Notes under the pieces: model-generated
The model's database searches: none
What the model saw: only the letters and a program-made list of their open reading frames with translations
What the model was told of the DNA's origin: nothing
Source: Spiroplasma alleghenense
Lineage (GTDB): Bacteria > Bacillota_I > Bacilli_A > Mycoplasmatales > Mycoplasmataceae
NCBI RefSeq assembly: GCF_003363775.1
Contig: NZ_CP031376.1
Location: 744,001-808,000, forward strand
Reading direction: 5' to 3'
Length of the DNA: 64,000 nucleotides
Program-made: the position numbers and the translations under genes
In this document: one piece after another, positions 1-10,119 of the stretch
Layout of the letters: the number at the start of each line of letters is the position of its first letter
How positions within the stretch are numbered: the stretch's first letter is position 1

Positions 1-591
1 GGCGATACAAAATTTTAAGTCTAAGGAGCGAAGAATATCTCCATTAACAATATTGTTGTATTCAGTTACATAAGCTCCCATACTTGTGCCCATAATTCCA
101 AAAGTTTCAATGTCATTGTGATTACTTCTAAGTCATCCAAGGACCGCAAGAAAATCACGGTGTTCTGTGGCTCCCATTGTTGCTGGGGCGTCACCACTAT
201 TGCCATGATTTCTAAAATCATAAGCCAAAATATTATAACCAGCTTTAGTTAAAACTAAGGCGTGATAAAGAGCTCAGTACTTATGACCACCAAATCAATG
301 CGAAGCAATAATTCATTTCTTAGAATCTGGATTAGGTGTATATGTAAGCAATTCAATTTCAACATCATCAATCGACATTGTTTTAAATATTTCTAGATTT
401 TGTGTATCTTCAATTCTTAAAAATTTATTTTTATAAAAAACTTCCATCAAGCGATTTAATCTTTCGATCTCTGGAAAATCACTTTTTTTATTTCTTTTAA
501 ATCTTCAACTTACGGTTTTTTCTAAATTTAAGTACAATTTATTGCAAAAGCGTTGTACTCTGTCTATTGTTGTAATTTTTCTTTTTCTCAT
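1..591 (-). CDS. alpha/beta hydrolase, 3' end outside window
   Basis: The first 197 residues are visible; the C-terminus lies beyond the window edge. A basic N-terminal stretch is followed by an alpha/beta-hydrolase core. There is a WFGG segment near residue 100 where the oxyanion loop is expected, a DFRNHG strand, and a proper nucleophile elbow GTSMGA near residue 170, so the serine is present. The acid and histidine would lie in the missing part. The ATG at 591 is only 4 bases beyond the stop of gapN, so the two are probably co-transcribed. The substrate cannot be read from sequence; lipid or ester hydrolysis is the usual role in mollicutes. The family call is firm, the function is not. Confidence 0.8.
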
Positions 592-595
592 AACA

Positions 596-2011
596 TTAAT
601 TGTAATTTAATACGATCCCCTTATATCTTGTCATGCTTAATAGCGCCTCACGAACACCTTGAACTCCCATTCCTGAATCTTTAATTCCTGAAAAAGGAAA
701 ACTATCTGGTCCTCTTTGTGATTTACCATTAATATTAACAGTACCACATTTTAATCTTTTAGCAATTTTAATTGCAGAATTAATATCTTTTGTAAAAATT
801 GAAGCCTGTAATCCAAAATCACTTTCATTAGCTACCTTAATAATTTCTTCATTGTTTTTTAAACGAATTATTGGTAAAACTGGTCCAAACGGTTCTTCTC
901 AAGCCAGCCTCATTGAAGTTGAAACATTATCAACCAGAGTTGGTTCCAAACGATTTTTAACCAAATTTCCCCCGTGCAAAATTAAAGCCTTTTTATCAAC
1001 TGCATCATCGATTAATCCCTTAACAAATAAGGCTGCTTTTTCATCGATCATTGGAGTAATATTAGGATTATCTTTTGGTTCCCCCACACTCAAATTTTCA
1101 ACTTTTTTTAGTAAAAAAGGGATTAGCTGATCGGCCACTTTGTCTGTTGTTAAAACTCGTTTAATGGCTGTACATCTTTGACCAGAGTAACCAAACGCAC
1201 CAGTAATAATTTCGTTGGCATAAAATTCAATATTTTCATCATCTAAAATAATGGCAGGATCTTTTCCACCAAGTTCTAGTACCATGTCTTTTGTGCTAGC
1301 AATTTCTTTTAAGTGATTTCCAACCCCAACACTTCCTGTAAATGAGATAAAATCAATTTCTTTATTGGTTGAAATTAAGTCTCCAATTTCTCTTCCTCGA
1401 CCGGTTACAACATTAAAAATTCCATTTGGTAATTTAGCTTCAATACTTAGTTCTCCAAGAAAAGCCCCTACTAAACTACCAGCAGTCGCAGGTTTGAAGA
1501 CAACACTGTTTCCAGAAACCAAAGCTGGAAATATTTTAGCAAGTGCGAGATTCACAGGATAATTAAACGGTGAAATAGCCAAGACCACTCCCTTAGCAAC
1601 TCTACTAAAGATACCAATTTTATTTTCAGCTCCAAGTTCTTCTCCAGTTAACGCTAAAGGGTTTAGTCTTTTTGACTCTTCGAAAGTATAGTCGATTAGT
1701 TCCAATGTTCTTATAACCTCAGTTTTACTTTCATTAAATCCCTTCGCAATTTCTAGCATCATAATTTCTGCAATTTTATCGCTATTTTTTTCAATTAAAT
1801 TACGGAATTTTCTTAAAATTTCTATACGATCTAATAATTTGGTGTTTTCTCACTTCTCTTGAGAGTTACGAGCCGCTTTAAAGGCTTCTTCAATATTTTG
1901 CGCATCAAGAGCTGTCACCCTTCCTGCTACTTGTAAGCTTGTTGGATTAATTATTTCCAACCATTGTTTATTATCGATTTTCTTTCCATTAATAACTGAT
2001 TTAAATTCCAT
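596..2011 (-). CDS. gapN: NADP-dependent glyceraldehyde-3-phosphate dehydrogenase, non-phosphorylating
   Basis: This 471-residue aldehyde dehydrogenase has the usual length for GapN, which oxidises glyceraldehyde-3-phosphate directly to 3-phosphoglycerate and yields NADPH without ATP. The catalytic general base is in LELGGKDPA and the nucleophilic cysteine in SGQRCTA; the phrase around the cysteine is typical of GapN rather than of general ALDHs. FTGSVGVG is the cofactor-binding turn. An in-frame TGA (Trp) precedes EEPFGP near the C-terminus. The start is the ATG behind AAGGGG. A TATAAT box lies 20 bases upstream, right after the terminator of the previous operon, so transcription probably starts there. 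In mollicutes GapN is a likely main NADPH source. Confidence 0.9.
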
Positions 2012-2031
2012 TTTCAAAACCCCTTTTTCAT

Positions 2032-2037
2032 ATTATA
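2032..2037 (-). promoter_or_regulatory. -10 box of gapN promoter
   Basis: TATAAT on the minus strand lies 20 bases upstream of the gapN ATG. No convincing -35 is visible because the expected place is occupied by the preceding terminator hairpin. Confidence 0.45.
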
Positions 2038-2042
2038 ACGAC

Positions 2043-2066
2043 AAAAAGCGAACACCTTTCGCTTTT
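2043..2066 (-). terminator. intrinsic terminator after TrmH-type gene
   Basis: A 9-bp stem AAAAGCGAA/TTCGCTTTT with a 5-base loop ends in a short U-run when read on the minus strand. It closes the dut-to-methyltransferase operon and separates it from gapN. Confidence 0.75.
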
Positions 2067-2088
2067 TTTAAAAAATATTATTTATTTT

Positions 2089-2838
2089 TTATTGATTTAA
2101 AAGATTCATAATTATTGCTCCTGCAACACCAACATTAAGTGATTCCACTTGTGGATTAATTTTAATAATAAAATTTTTTTCAATTAAGTCAGAAACTTCA
2201 TCGCTCAAACCGCTACCTTCATTTCCAAGTAGTAACAATTTTAAACTAGGATTTTTAAGTACTTCTAAATCCACAGAAGGTTTTCTCAAATTTGTTCCCA
2301 CAACCTCGTAGTTTTTTTCACCAACTTGTTTAATAACGTCAGCAATTTCTAAATTTAATAAATTTAAATCAAACAGATTCCCTTGTGTTGCTCTTACTAC
2401 CTTGGGATTATAATAACTAACACTGTTATTGGTTGAGATTATTGTTTTGAAATTAAATGCCGCAGCCGAACGAATTAAACTACCCATATTGCCAGGATCT
2501 TGAATATTTTCTAGAACTAAAATGTTACTAGTAAAATCAATTTTTGAATCTAAAATATGACAAATCCCAATAATATTTGGAGCATTTTTCAAATCACTTA
2601 TTTTTTTCATAACCTCTTTAGTAACCAAGGTTTGTGGAATCTGTTTGCGGAATTGTTGGTTTTCTTTATTAACAACAATAACCGATTCCAAACAGTTGTG
2701 TTTTAAAGCCTCGAAAACTAAGTGTTCCCCCTCTACAAGAAATTTTTTTTCTTCTCTTTGGACTTGAGTCAACTTTAATTCTAAAATTTTTTTAACCCAT
2801 GAATTAGTTAGGCTAGTAATGATTTTTTGATTATCCAT
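2089..2838 (-). CDS. TrmH/SpoU-family RNA 2'-O-methyltransferase
   Basis: This 249-residue SPOUT-fold enzyme transfers methyl from SAM to a ribose 2'-OH in RNA. The N-terminal ~95 residues form the substrate-binding domain of the RlmB/TsnR type. All three SpoU motifs are present: ENIQDPGNMGSLIRSA near 130, LLLGNEGSGLS near 205, and INPQVESLNVGVAGAI at the C-terminus. It overlaps the unknown upstream gene by 8 bases. Which rRNA or tRNA position is modified cannot be told from the sequence. The terminator at 2043-2066 closes the operon. Confidence 0.85.
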   Translation of the reverse strand: MDNQKIITSLTNSWVKKILELKLTQVQREEKKFLVEGEHLVFEALKHNCLESVIVVNKENQQFRKQIPQTLVTKEVMKKISDLKNAPNIIGICHILDSKIDFTSNILVLENIQDPGNMGSLIRSAAAFNFKTIISTNNSVSYYNPKVVRATQGNLFDLNLLNLEIADVIKQVGEKNYEVVGTNLRKPSVDLEVLKNPSLKLLLLGNEGSGLSDEVSDLIEKNFIIKINPQVESLNVGVAGAIIMNLLNQ

Positions 2839-3850
2839 TAAATAAAAATCCTATCTTGTATAGTTTGTTTTCTGGATTAGTATAATCCTTGCCGCGATAT
2901 TTTGGATTCGCACAAGGGATGGTTATCATGAATTTACATCTTCTTGGAGGTAGCAGCATTTTAGACTGAATCGCTTGAAATGCTGTAGTTTTGATTTTTT
3001 GACTAAACTGATTTTTTATTTCATCATTTAAGTCTTCTAAATCTTTTTGACCTGCGGTTTTAATCATAATATTAATTTTATTTTTAAAGTACCACTTTTC
3101 AATTTTGCAATATTCCTCATATGTAAAAAGTTTAAAATCTTTGGTGCTGCTAACGAAGCGATTACGTTCAAAATTAACATCAACAACATAATCTTTAAAA
3201 AGGTTTACTCCCGTTTTACCACGAACCATTAGTTCATTTGTCTTTTCAATACATTCTTCAAAAGTTTTGAACCCATAGCCAATAAAAGAATTTCCTTGTC
3301 AGACATGATTAAATTTGGGGCTTTTAAGATTAATCGGCTCTTGAAATTCTAGAGCATTAACTCAATAGCGATTATCAACTCCATTGATGAATATTTCATA
3401 ACCAAATTTGCGGTCCTTTAAGATTACGCATTTATCTGATAATGATAAAAGTTTTTCTTTAAAGTTATTGGTTATTACTTGTAATTGTTTATTTGATAAT
3501 TTTATATTTGGTTTTGGTTGGTTAACCATTAATATTTTGCTTTTTTTATTTGAAAATTCAGATTTAGCAACTCTTAAAGATTCCAAAGCTCAACCCTTTT
3601 TATAAACATTTAATTCATTATTTGGGTCAGGTAAAACAGTGTTCTCAAAATCTTGGGTATTCATTGAATTTTCTGAAATACCGCTTTGATTTAAACTAGT
3701 AGTAGAATTTGAACTTTCAGACTCATAAATATTATCAAAATCTAAATTCAATACTTGGGTGAATTCAACGGTACTATCCAAAGTTAGAGTCGGGCGCTTA
3801 CTTTCGTCAATCAGAATTTCTTCGCTCAGTTTTCTTTTTTTATAACTCAT
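2831..3850 (-). CDS. hypothetical protein, 339 aa
   Basis: I do not recognise a family. Residues 1-85 are rich in Ser, Thr, Asn and acidic residues and look disordered. The remaining ~250 residues look folded, with many aromatic and basic residues. There is no signal peptide or membrane segment. At least three in-frame TGA codons must be read as Trp to obtain this frame, and it stays open throughout, which supports a real gene. The ATG follows AGAAAGGAAC, which overlaps the stop of the dUTPase gene. It sits between dut and an RNA methyltransferase gene in one operon. A cytoplasmic nucleic-acid-related role is possible from context only. Confidence 0.75.
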
Positions 3851-3865
3851 GGTTTTAGTTCCTTT

Positions 3866-4372
3866 CTAGTAGTTGTCATTTTGACGATTAAAATTTATTT
3901 CATTTTTTTTAAAATACGTTTCTAGTAATTCTTTTTCTGTAAAGCTAAATCATGTTCCAATCAATAAAAAACTTGTAATCAATTTTTCATAATTTTTTAA
4001 TGATTTTTTCTGAGCATAATTACTAAAGTTTTTAATTAATTCTAAATAATCAAGTTCAAGATTTTCAAGTTTTACAGGCAAGTTTAGACTAAAACCACAA
4101 AAATCAAAATTAATTTCAATACCTATGCTTAAAATAAAGTGCATTCCATCAATATATTCTTCAAGCAAAATATTTCTTGGACTAGCGGTTTTTTGTGACC
4201 AAAATTTAAAACTTCTTTCCTCATTGATAAATTCACCCAGTTCGACAAAAAATGCTATCAACTTCTTGTTACTAATTTCCTCATTAAATTTTATTTGTCT
4301 TTTTTCGTAGATATAATCATCTAATTTCTTTTGACGATTCGCCAAATCAATAAGAGTTTCTTTTGTAATCAT
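3866..4372 (-). CDS. dimeric (all-alpha) dUTP diphosphatase
   Basis: This 168-residue protein matches the type-2, all-helical dUTPase/dUTP-pyrophosphatase family, which hydrolyses dUTP to dUMP and keeps uracil out of DNA. Visible motifs are ELGEFINEERSFKFW (metal-binding acidic residues followed by the KFW-type segment) and the later EEYIDGMHFILSIGI helix. The start is the ATG behind AAGGAG; an upstream in-frame ATG would place that RBS inside the gene. It is the first gene of a three-gene operon, with a TATAAT box about 20 bases upstream. The C-terminal ~27 residues lie beyond an in-frame TGA (Trp). Confidence 0.88.
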
Positions 4373-4390
4373 ATTTATCTCCTTGCTAAA

Positions 4391-4396
4391 ATTATA
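4391..4396 (-). promoter_or_regulatory. -10 box of dut operon promoter
   Basis: TATAAT on the minus strand, preceded by TTG, lies between the pgi terminator and the dut RBS. The -35 region is weak. Confidence 0.5.
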
Positions 4397-4435
4397 CAAT
4401 AAAAGCCATTCAATAACTTATTTTTCATAAAACTC

Positions 4436-4462
4436 AAAAAAACAACCCAAAGGTTGTTTTTT
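4436..4462 (-). terminator. terminator after pgi
   Basis: A perfect 11-bp stem AAAAAACAACC/GGTTGTTTTTT with a 4-base loop, T-rich on the minus strand side, lies 34 bases after the pgi stop. Confidence 0.85.
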
Positions 4463-4495
4463 AAAAATTTGAGTAAGACTGATTGTCTGATTTGC

Positions 4496-5773
4496 TTATT
4501 TCTTTCCTAATAATTTAAACATATTTTTTTTATAAACCTCAACCCCGGGCTGATCGAAAGGATTAACTCCCAATAAATAAGCACTCATGGCACAAGCTTT
4601 CATAAATCAGTATGCTAAATATCCAAAAGATTTTGCATTCATTTCTTCTATCTCTAAAATGATGTTAGGGATATTCCCTTCATTCGCATGAGCTTCAATA
4701 ACTCCTTGCAGAGCGATTGTATTTACTTCATGAAATGATTTATTGTGTAGATAATTTAACCCATCCAAGTTAACTTCGTCAGCTGGAATAGATAAATTTA
4801 AAAGAGGATTTTTAATTTTTAAAATAGTTTCAAATAGTAGTCCTTTTGTTCCGTCTTGAATAAATTGTCCTAGTGAGTGTAAATCAGTTGAGAAAACCAC
4901 GCTTGTTGGCAATAAACCTTTACCGTCTTTACCCTCCGATTCACCGAATAGTTGTTTTCATCATTCAGTAAACATTTGCATTTGTAATTCATATGATACC
5001 AAGGTTTCAACTTTATAACCTTTTTTTGTATGTAATACATAACGAGCAGCAGCATACTGATAAGCACTATTGCTTAAGTCATCAGCTTTTGTATCTTTCA
5101 TAGCTTGTTTTGCGCCTTCAAACATTGCATCAGTATCAACACCAGCTACAAGTAGCGGGAAAATACCAACTGGTGTTAGAACACTAAATCTACCACCAAT
5201 GTCATCAGGAATTGTGAAAGTTGTATAACCTTTCGCATCAGCCATTGTTTTCAAAGCTCCACGACTTTTATCAGTAACAGCTACAATTAGCTCACTAGCT
5301 TTTGAACCTTCTTTTTTGATTAAAAGATTCTCAAATACCCTAAAAGCTATTCCTGGTTCTGTTGTTGTTCCAGATTTTGAAATATTAACTATTCCAAATT
5401 TCTTTGTTTCAACATAATCTAGTACCTGCTTTGTATAAGTTGAAGAAATTGTATTTCCAACATAGATGATTTCGCATCCATTTTTTGGATACAACCCACG
5501 GATCATTTCATCAGCAGCTCTTGCTCCAAGATAACTGCCTCCAATTCCAACTACTATTAGTACTTCAATTTTTTCCTTCAGTTGCTTAGCAACTTCTTGC
5601 ATTTTTTTATACTCGGTTTTATCGAATTTTTCTGGCCAATCTAATCAACCTAAAAAATCTGAACCAGCTCCACTTTTTTCAAAAATTTTCTTACTTGTTT
5701 CTTTAATTAATTTACTTTCAATTATTTTTTCAATATTTTCTAATTTTGAATTATCTAAATTTACTTTTATCAT
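4496..5773 (-). CDS. pgi: glucose-6-phosphate isomerase
   Basis: This 425-residue enzyme interconverts glucose-6-phosphate and fructose-6-phosphate in the cytoplasm. The sugar-phosphate-binding segments [13 protein letters not shown] and [14 protein letters not shown] are intact, as is [14 protein letters not shown]. Length fits the bacterial short-form enzymes. The start is the ATG behind TTTGGAG. Several TGA codons (for example before the final [13 protein letters not shown] helix) read as Trp. It lies 27 bases after the S1-domain gene and is probably co-transcribed with it; a strong hairpin follows. Confidence 0.95.
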
Positions 5774-5800
5774 TTTATTTCTCCAAAAATTGCCAATCGA

Positions 5801-6145
5801 TTAATCGTTGTTCATTGAATCGTCAATACTGTCTTCTAGTTTTGAAAAACCATTTCCAGTTTCTTGAATTTTGTTTTCAGAACTTTTTAATAGTTCTGGG
5901 TGTAATGCTTTATAACTTAATTTTACTTGCTTTTTAGCTCCATCGTATTCAAGTACTTGTACTTCAATAACATCACCAATTGCAAAAAAACTATTTATAT
6001 CTCTTACGAAAAAATCCGAAAGTTCACTAATGTGAATTAATCCTTTTGCGATTAATTCACCATCTTCTGAATGAACTTCTGAAAAAACTCCATAGTTTAC
6101 AATACTAGTAACTTTAGCATTAATAATTTGTCCTTTGTTTAACAT
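5801..6145 (-). CDS. S1 RNA-binding domain protein (general stress protein 13-like)
   Basis: A single S1 domain (residues 1-75, with NYGVFSEV, GLIHISELSD and VKLSYK strands) is followed by a ~40-residue acidic tail. The total of 114 residues fits the YugI/GSP13 type of small ribosome- or RNA-associated S1 proteins. The ATG follows a GGAGG at ideal spacing. An ATG 15 bases earlier overlaps the RBS and is less likely. It heads a small operon with pgi. The RNA target is unknown. Confidence 0.82.
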   Translation of the reverse strand: MLNKGQIINAKVTSIVNYGVFSEVHSEDGELIAKGLIHISELSDFFVRDINSFFAIGDVIEVQVLEYDGAKKQVKLSYKALHPELLKSSENKIQETGNGFSKLEDSIDDSMNND

Positions 6146-6164
6146 ATTAATTTCCTCCATTTCT

Positions 6165-6170
6165 ATTATA
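6165..6170 (-). promoter_or_regulatory. -10 box upstream of S1-domain gene
   Basis: TATAAT on the minus strand is 19 bases upstream of the ATG. It would give a very short leader that still keeps the GGAGG. Confidence 0.4.
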
Positions 6171-6243
6171 AACCTAATTACCGAAAAAACTCTAATTTTC
6201 GGTAAAATAAATTATAATTATTTATATAAATGGAGATTTAAAA

Positions 6244-6477
6244 ATGAATGAAATTGCTAAGAAAATAGAAGATAAAATCAACGAACTAAAATTTTTTGTT
6301 CAACAAGATGGCGGTGATATGGAGTTTGTAGCCTATAAAAACCGAATTGTTTACCTGAGGTTAATGGGTAATTGTGTCGGTTGTGGTCTGGTTGATGTCA
6401 CTTTTCGCGAAGGAATTGAGATGATTATGCTTGAAGAATTTCCAAATGACGTTGATGGAATTGACATTATAATGTAA
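6244..6477 (+). CDS. NifU C-terminal-domain (Nfu-type) Fe-S carrier
   Basis: This 77-residue protein is a stand-alone NifU C-terminal domain. The Fe-S binding CxxC is seen as GNCVGCGLVDVT, and FVQQDGGDMEFV is the typical N-terminal strand of the family. Such proteins carry a 4Fe-4S cluster from the scaffold to apo-proteins. It lies tail-to-tail with the suf operon and overlaps its last gene by 11 bases, so context agrees with Fe-S trafficking. The ATG follows TGGAG. Confidence 0.88.
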   Translation: MNEIAKKIEDKINELKFFVQQDGGDMEFVAYKNRIVYLRLMGNCVGCGLVDVTFREGIEMIMLEEFPNDVDGIDIIM

Positions 6478-7027
6478 ATTTACCAGTAACAATAAAATCT
6501 AACGGAACATCATTTTCTTCAATTGGTAGAACTTCTTGATGTTTTTGACAGCTAAATGCCAAACCAATTTTAATAGTATTGCTCAACTTAACTAAAGTTC
6601 GATCATAATATCCCTTACCGCGACCCAGGCGGTTTTTTTTATCATCAAAACCAAGTATAGGCACTATTATAATTTGTAAATCATTTAAATCTACTTTACT
6701 GGTTAATTCTTTTGGCTCTTTAATATTATAAGGATTGTTTTGTTCCCAATTACTATTTTCAAAAATTTGATAAAATTCTAAAGAATAATATGGACACATT
6801 TTTGGAACAAAAACTTCAATTGCATTATTTAAGCAAAAATCCACTATTTTAATAGTGGAAACCTCATTTGGCATGGAATTATAAATTCCAATTTTTGTTA
6901 AATTATTTTTTTTAAGGTAATTAATCACTCAATCAGTAATAACTTGATTTTCATTATTTTTTTGTGATTCACTAAACTCTGATACTAAAACTTTAAATTT
7001 TTGTCTTAATTTAGCTTTTAAACTCAT
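6467..7027 (-). CDS. 5-formyltetrahydrofolate cyclo-ligase
   Basis: This 186-residue protein converts 5-formyl-THF to 5,10-methenyl-THF with ATP. The hallmark GRGKGYYDR is near residue 135, followed by GLAFSCQ and the C-terminal PLDFIVT segment. The ATG overlaps the sufB stop as TAATG, so it is translationally coupled as the last gene of the suf operon. An early TGA reads as Trp (ITDWVINYL). The link of a folate enzyme to an Fe-S operon is positional only. Its 3' end overlaps the convergent Nfu gene by 11 bases, and no hairpin terminator is visible between them. Confidence 0.9.
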
Positions 7028-8439
7028 TACCCCACCGAGCCTTCCATGTCCATTCTAATTAATTGATTTAATTCAACTGCATATTCTAGTGGCAATTCTT
7101 TGGTAAAGGGCTCAATAAATCCCATGACAATTATTTCTAAAGCCTCTAGTTCAGTTAAACCACGACTCATTAGATAAAATAATTGTTCTTCACTGACTTT
7201 TGAAACTGTTGCTTCGTGTTCAATTTGACTACGATTATTTTCAACTTTATTTTTAGGGATTGTATCTGAATGAGATTGATTATCTAAAATCAACGTATCA
7301 CATTCAACTCTTGCCTTAGAATCAACAGCATTTGGACCAATGTAAACCAAACCCCGATAGTTAGCAGTTCCTCCTTGGAAAGTAATGGATTTAGAGATAA
7401 TTTTTGATTTAGTTTCTTTTCCTAAATGAATCATCTTTCCTCCGGCATCTTGATAAACTCCGGTTTTAGCAACTGCTATTGAAATCGTATCTCCTTGGGC
7501 ACGATCACCTTTTAAAATACATGAAGGATATTTCATATTTACTTTTGAACCGATATTACCATCAACTCATTCCATACGACCATCTTCTTCGACTAAACTT
7601 CTTTTGGTAACTAAATTTAAAACATTATCACTTCAATTTTGTACTGTGGTATATCTTAAATTACTTCTCTTACCAACAAATAACTCCACATTAGCTGCAT
7701 GTAAATTATTTTTTGAATAGATTGGTGCTGTACAACCCTCAATATAGTGCAAACTGGCATCATCATCAACAATAATTAATGTACGTTCAAATTGACCAGC
7801 AGCTTGATAATTTATTCGAAAATAAGCTTGTAAAGGTCGCTCGAGTTTAACCCCTTTTGGAATATAGATAAAAGTTCCTGCTGATCAAACCGCTCCATTT
7901 AAAGCTGCATATTTATTATCATTATTTGGAATAAGGGTTCCAAAGTATTTCTTGAACAATTCTGGATGTTCTCTTAGGGCTGTATCACAATCTGTAAAAA
8001 TAACACCTTGATCTTTAACTTCATCCAACATTTTAGAATAAATTGGAGTTGCATCTCATTGAGCGTTAATTCCCATTAAAAAATCCTTTTCAGCCTTTGG
8101 TATTCCTAAACGATCAAAGGTATTTTTGATATTATCAGGAATTTCATCTCAACTGGTTGCTGTTTTTTCAGTTGCTTGATTAAAATAACAATACTCTTGA
8201 AAGTCAATAAAATTTAAGTCCGGTCCAAAACCAGGTTGAGGCATTTTGGCAAAATTACGATAACTTTCTAAGCGATAGTCCAACATTCATTGAGGTTCAT
8301 TTTTATGCTTAGAAATTTGCGTGACAATTTCTTCGTTTATCCCCATTTTAGTTTGATAGACTGAGCTTTCACCTTCGTTAAAACCGTACTTATATTTACT
8401 AATTTCATTAATAGTTTTAGTTTGTTTTAGTGGTTTCAT
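7027..8439 (-). CDS. sufB: Fe-S cluster assembly scaffold subunit SufB
   Basis: This 470-residue SufB is the usual length. SufB forms the SufBC2D scaffold on which Fe-S clusters are built. The beta-helix core is recognisable ([32 protein letters not shown]), and the C-terminal helical segment contains the [21 protein letters not shown] motif. The cysteine in YIEGCTAP is at the expected place. The ATG follows GGAGG. Its start lies inside the end of sufU (23-base overlap) and its stop overlaps the next ATG. Confidence 0.95.
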
Positions 8440-8881
8440 TATTTTCCTCCATTTTCTTAACTATCATATTTTTAAAACCATTGGCTCCCAGAAGCGCACA
8501 AGGAATTCGATTACCTTGTTGAGCAACATTTATAAAGGCAATTAGTTCACCTAATTGTTCTTCATCATATTTTTCGTTTTTAATTAAGTTATGAAAATTT
8601 GTTAAGATTTCTAAACCTTCTTGATAGGTTTTATTTTCTAGTTGATCTGCTAATATATCGGTTGAAGCTGAAGAAATTGCACAACTAGAACCATCTCATT
8701 TGGCAAATTTGATTCTGTCATTTTCAAAATACATCTCAATAGTAATCTCATCACTACAACTTTGACTTTTTTGTAGCTCTCTAATTGAATTAAGGTTATC
8801 TGATAAACCCTTGTTATTTGCTTCCACAAAATGTTGCATAATAATTTGTCTCAACATGAATTTATCATTTTTATCTAGCAT
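8417..8881 (-). CDS. sufU: SufU-type Fe-S assembly / sulfur acceptor protein
   Basis: This 154-residue IscU-like protein has three cysteines at the conserved positions: QSCSDEI, GSSCAISSAS and RIPCALLGANGF. SufU accepts sulfur from SufS in Gram-positive-type SUF systems. The aspartate usually after the first cysteine is here a CSDE arrangement. The gene ends with an acidic-to-Thr-rich tail and overlaps sufB by 23 bases. The ATG follows AAGGAG, 14 bases after the sufS stop. Confidence 0.9.
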
Positions 8882-8895
8882 AAATTTACTCCTTT

Positions 8896-10119
8896 TTATA
8901 AAATTGCTTCAAGGAAATTATCACTATTTTTAATAGCCTCAAATAATTTATCAATTTCTTCTTTTGTATTAAAAAAAGAAAAACTTGCTCTGACTGTAAT
9001 TGGGGGAATGTTTTGATTTTTAACAATTCTGGCACAGTGACTTCCTGAACGAACTTGAATTCCATATTTTACTCAAAAAAATGTGGCAATATCTTGAGGA
9101 TTATAATCTCTGATATTGAAAGTTAAGATCGGACTATTGTTATCTAAATTATAGAAAGTTGCCAAATCGTGAGGTATTTGCTTAGCTTTTTGGATTGCAT
9201 ATTCTTTTAATTCGTTTTCTTTAGCAACAATGTTTTCAAAACCAATCGCTTCAATAAAATCTAAAGCCTTTGAAAAACCATAGATACCACTAATATTTGG
9301 AGTTCCCCCTTCCAGACGAGCTGGTAATTCTTGTAATTCAAAACTTGATAAGTCGCCCTCTACTTGGCCACTCATTCCTCCACCATAAAATATTGGTACT
9401 AATTTTTCTAGAATTTTGGTTTTGCCTCATAAAACTCCGACTCCAAATGGACCAAAAACTTTATGAGCTGAGAATGCCACTAAATCAGCATCTCATTTTT
9501 TTAAATCAGTTACTTCATGAGCAATCGATTGGGCTGCATCAATAACTACAATTATCTCTGGGTTAACTTTTCTAATGGCTTTAACTATTTTTTCAACGTC
9601 GTTAAACCCACCTAAAACATTAGTTGAACTAGCAAATGCAACTAATTTAGTTTTTTTTGTAATCTGGTTTGCGATTTCATCCATTTGAATCCTACCATCA
9701 TTTTGTAATGGCAACAGTTTTATTAAAGCTTTATTTCTTCGCGAAACTTCTAAAAAAGGCAACAAAGTTGAGGAATGTTCTAATGTTGTTGTCAGAATTT
9801 CATCCCCAGGTTCAATCATATTTTGTAATCCAAAAGCTACTTGATTTAAGCTATGAGTAGTTCCAGAAGTAAAAATAACCTGACTATTATCAGGGGATTT
9901 CAAAAACTGTAAAGCTTTATTTCTAGTAATATCTAAGACTTCTCATGCCCTGAAAGCATTTCCATAATCTAGAGTATGAGGATTTGCGGCAATTTTTTCT
10001 AAGTACTCTTTTTCTGCATCAATAACAATTTGTGGTTTTAAGCTTGTGGCTGCATTATCAAAGTAAACCACATTAGGATTCTCCCTTAAATAGGGAAATG
10101 AACTTGTAAATTCTTTCAT
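8896..10119 (-). CDS. sufS: cysteine desulfurase SufS
   Basis: This 407-residue class-V aminotransferase-fold enzyme removes sulfur from cysteine. The PLP lysine is in AFSAHKVFGPFG, the PLP-ring contact in TLEHSS, and the active-site cysteine in the short RSGSHCA loop typical of SufS rather than IscS. YFDNAATS is near the N-terminus. Three TGA codons read as Trp. The ATG overlaps the sufD stop as TAATG, indicating translational coupling. Confidence 0.95.

Noticed and set aside
852-1562. Plus-strand open frames inside gapN
   Set aside because: They are antisense shadows of gapN with no RBS and no protein-like composition.
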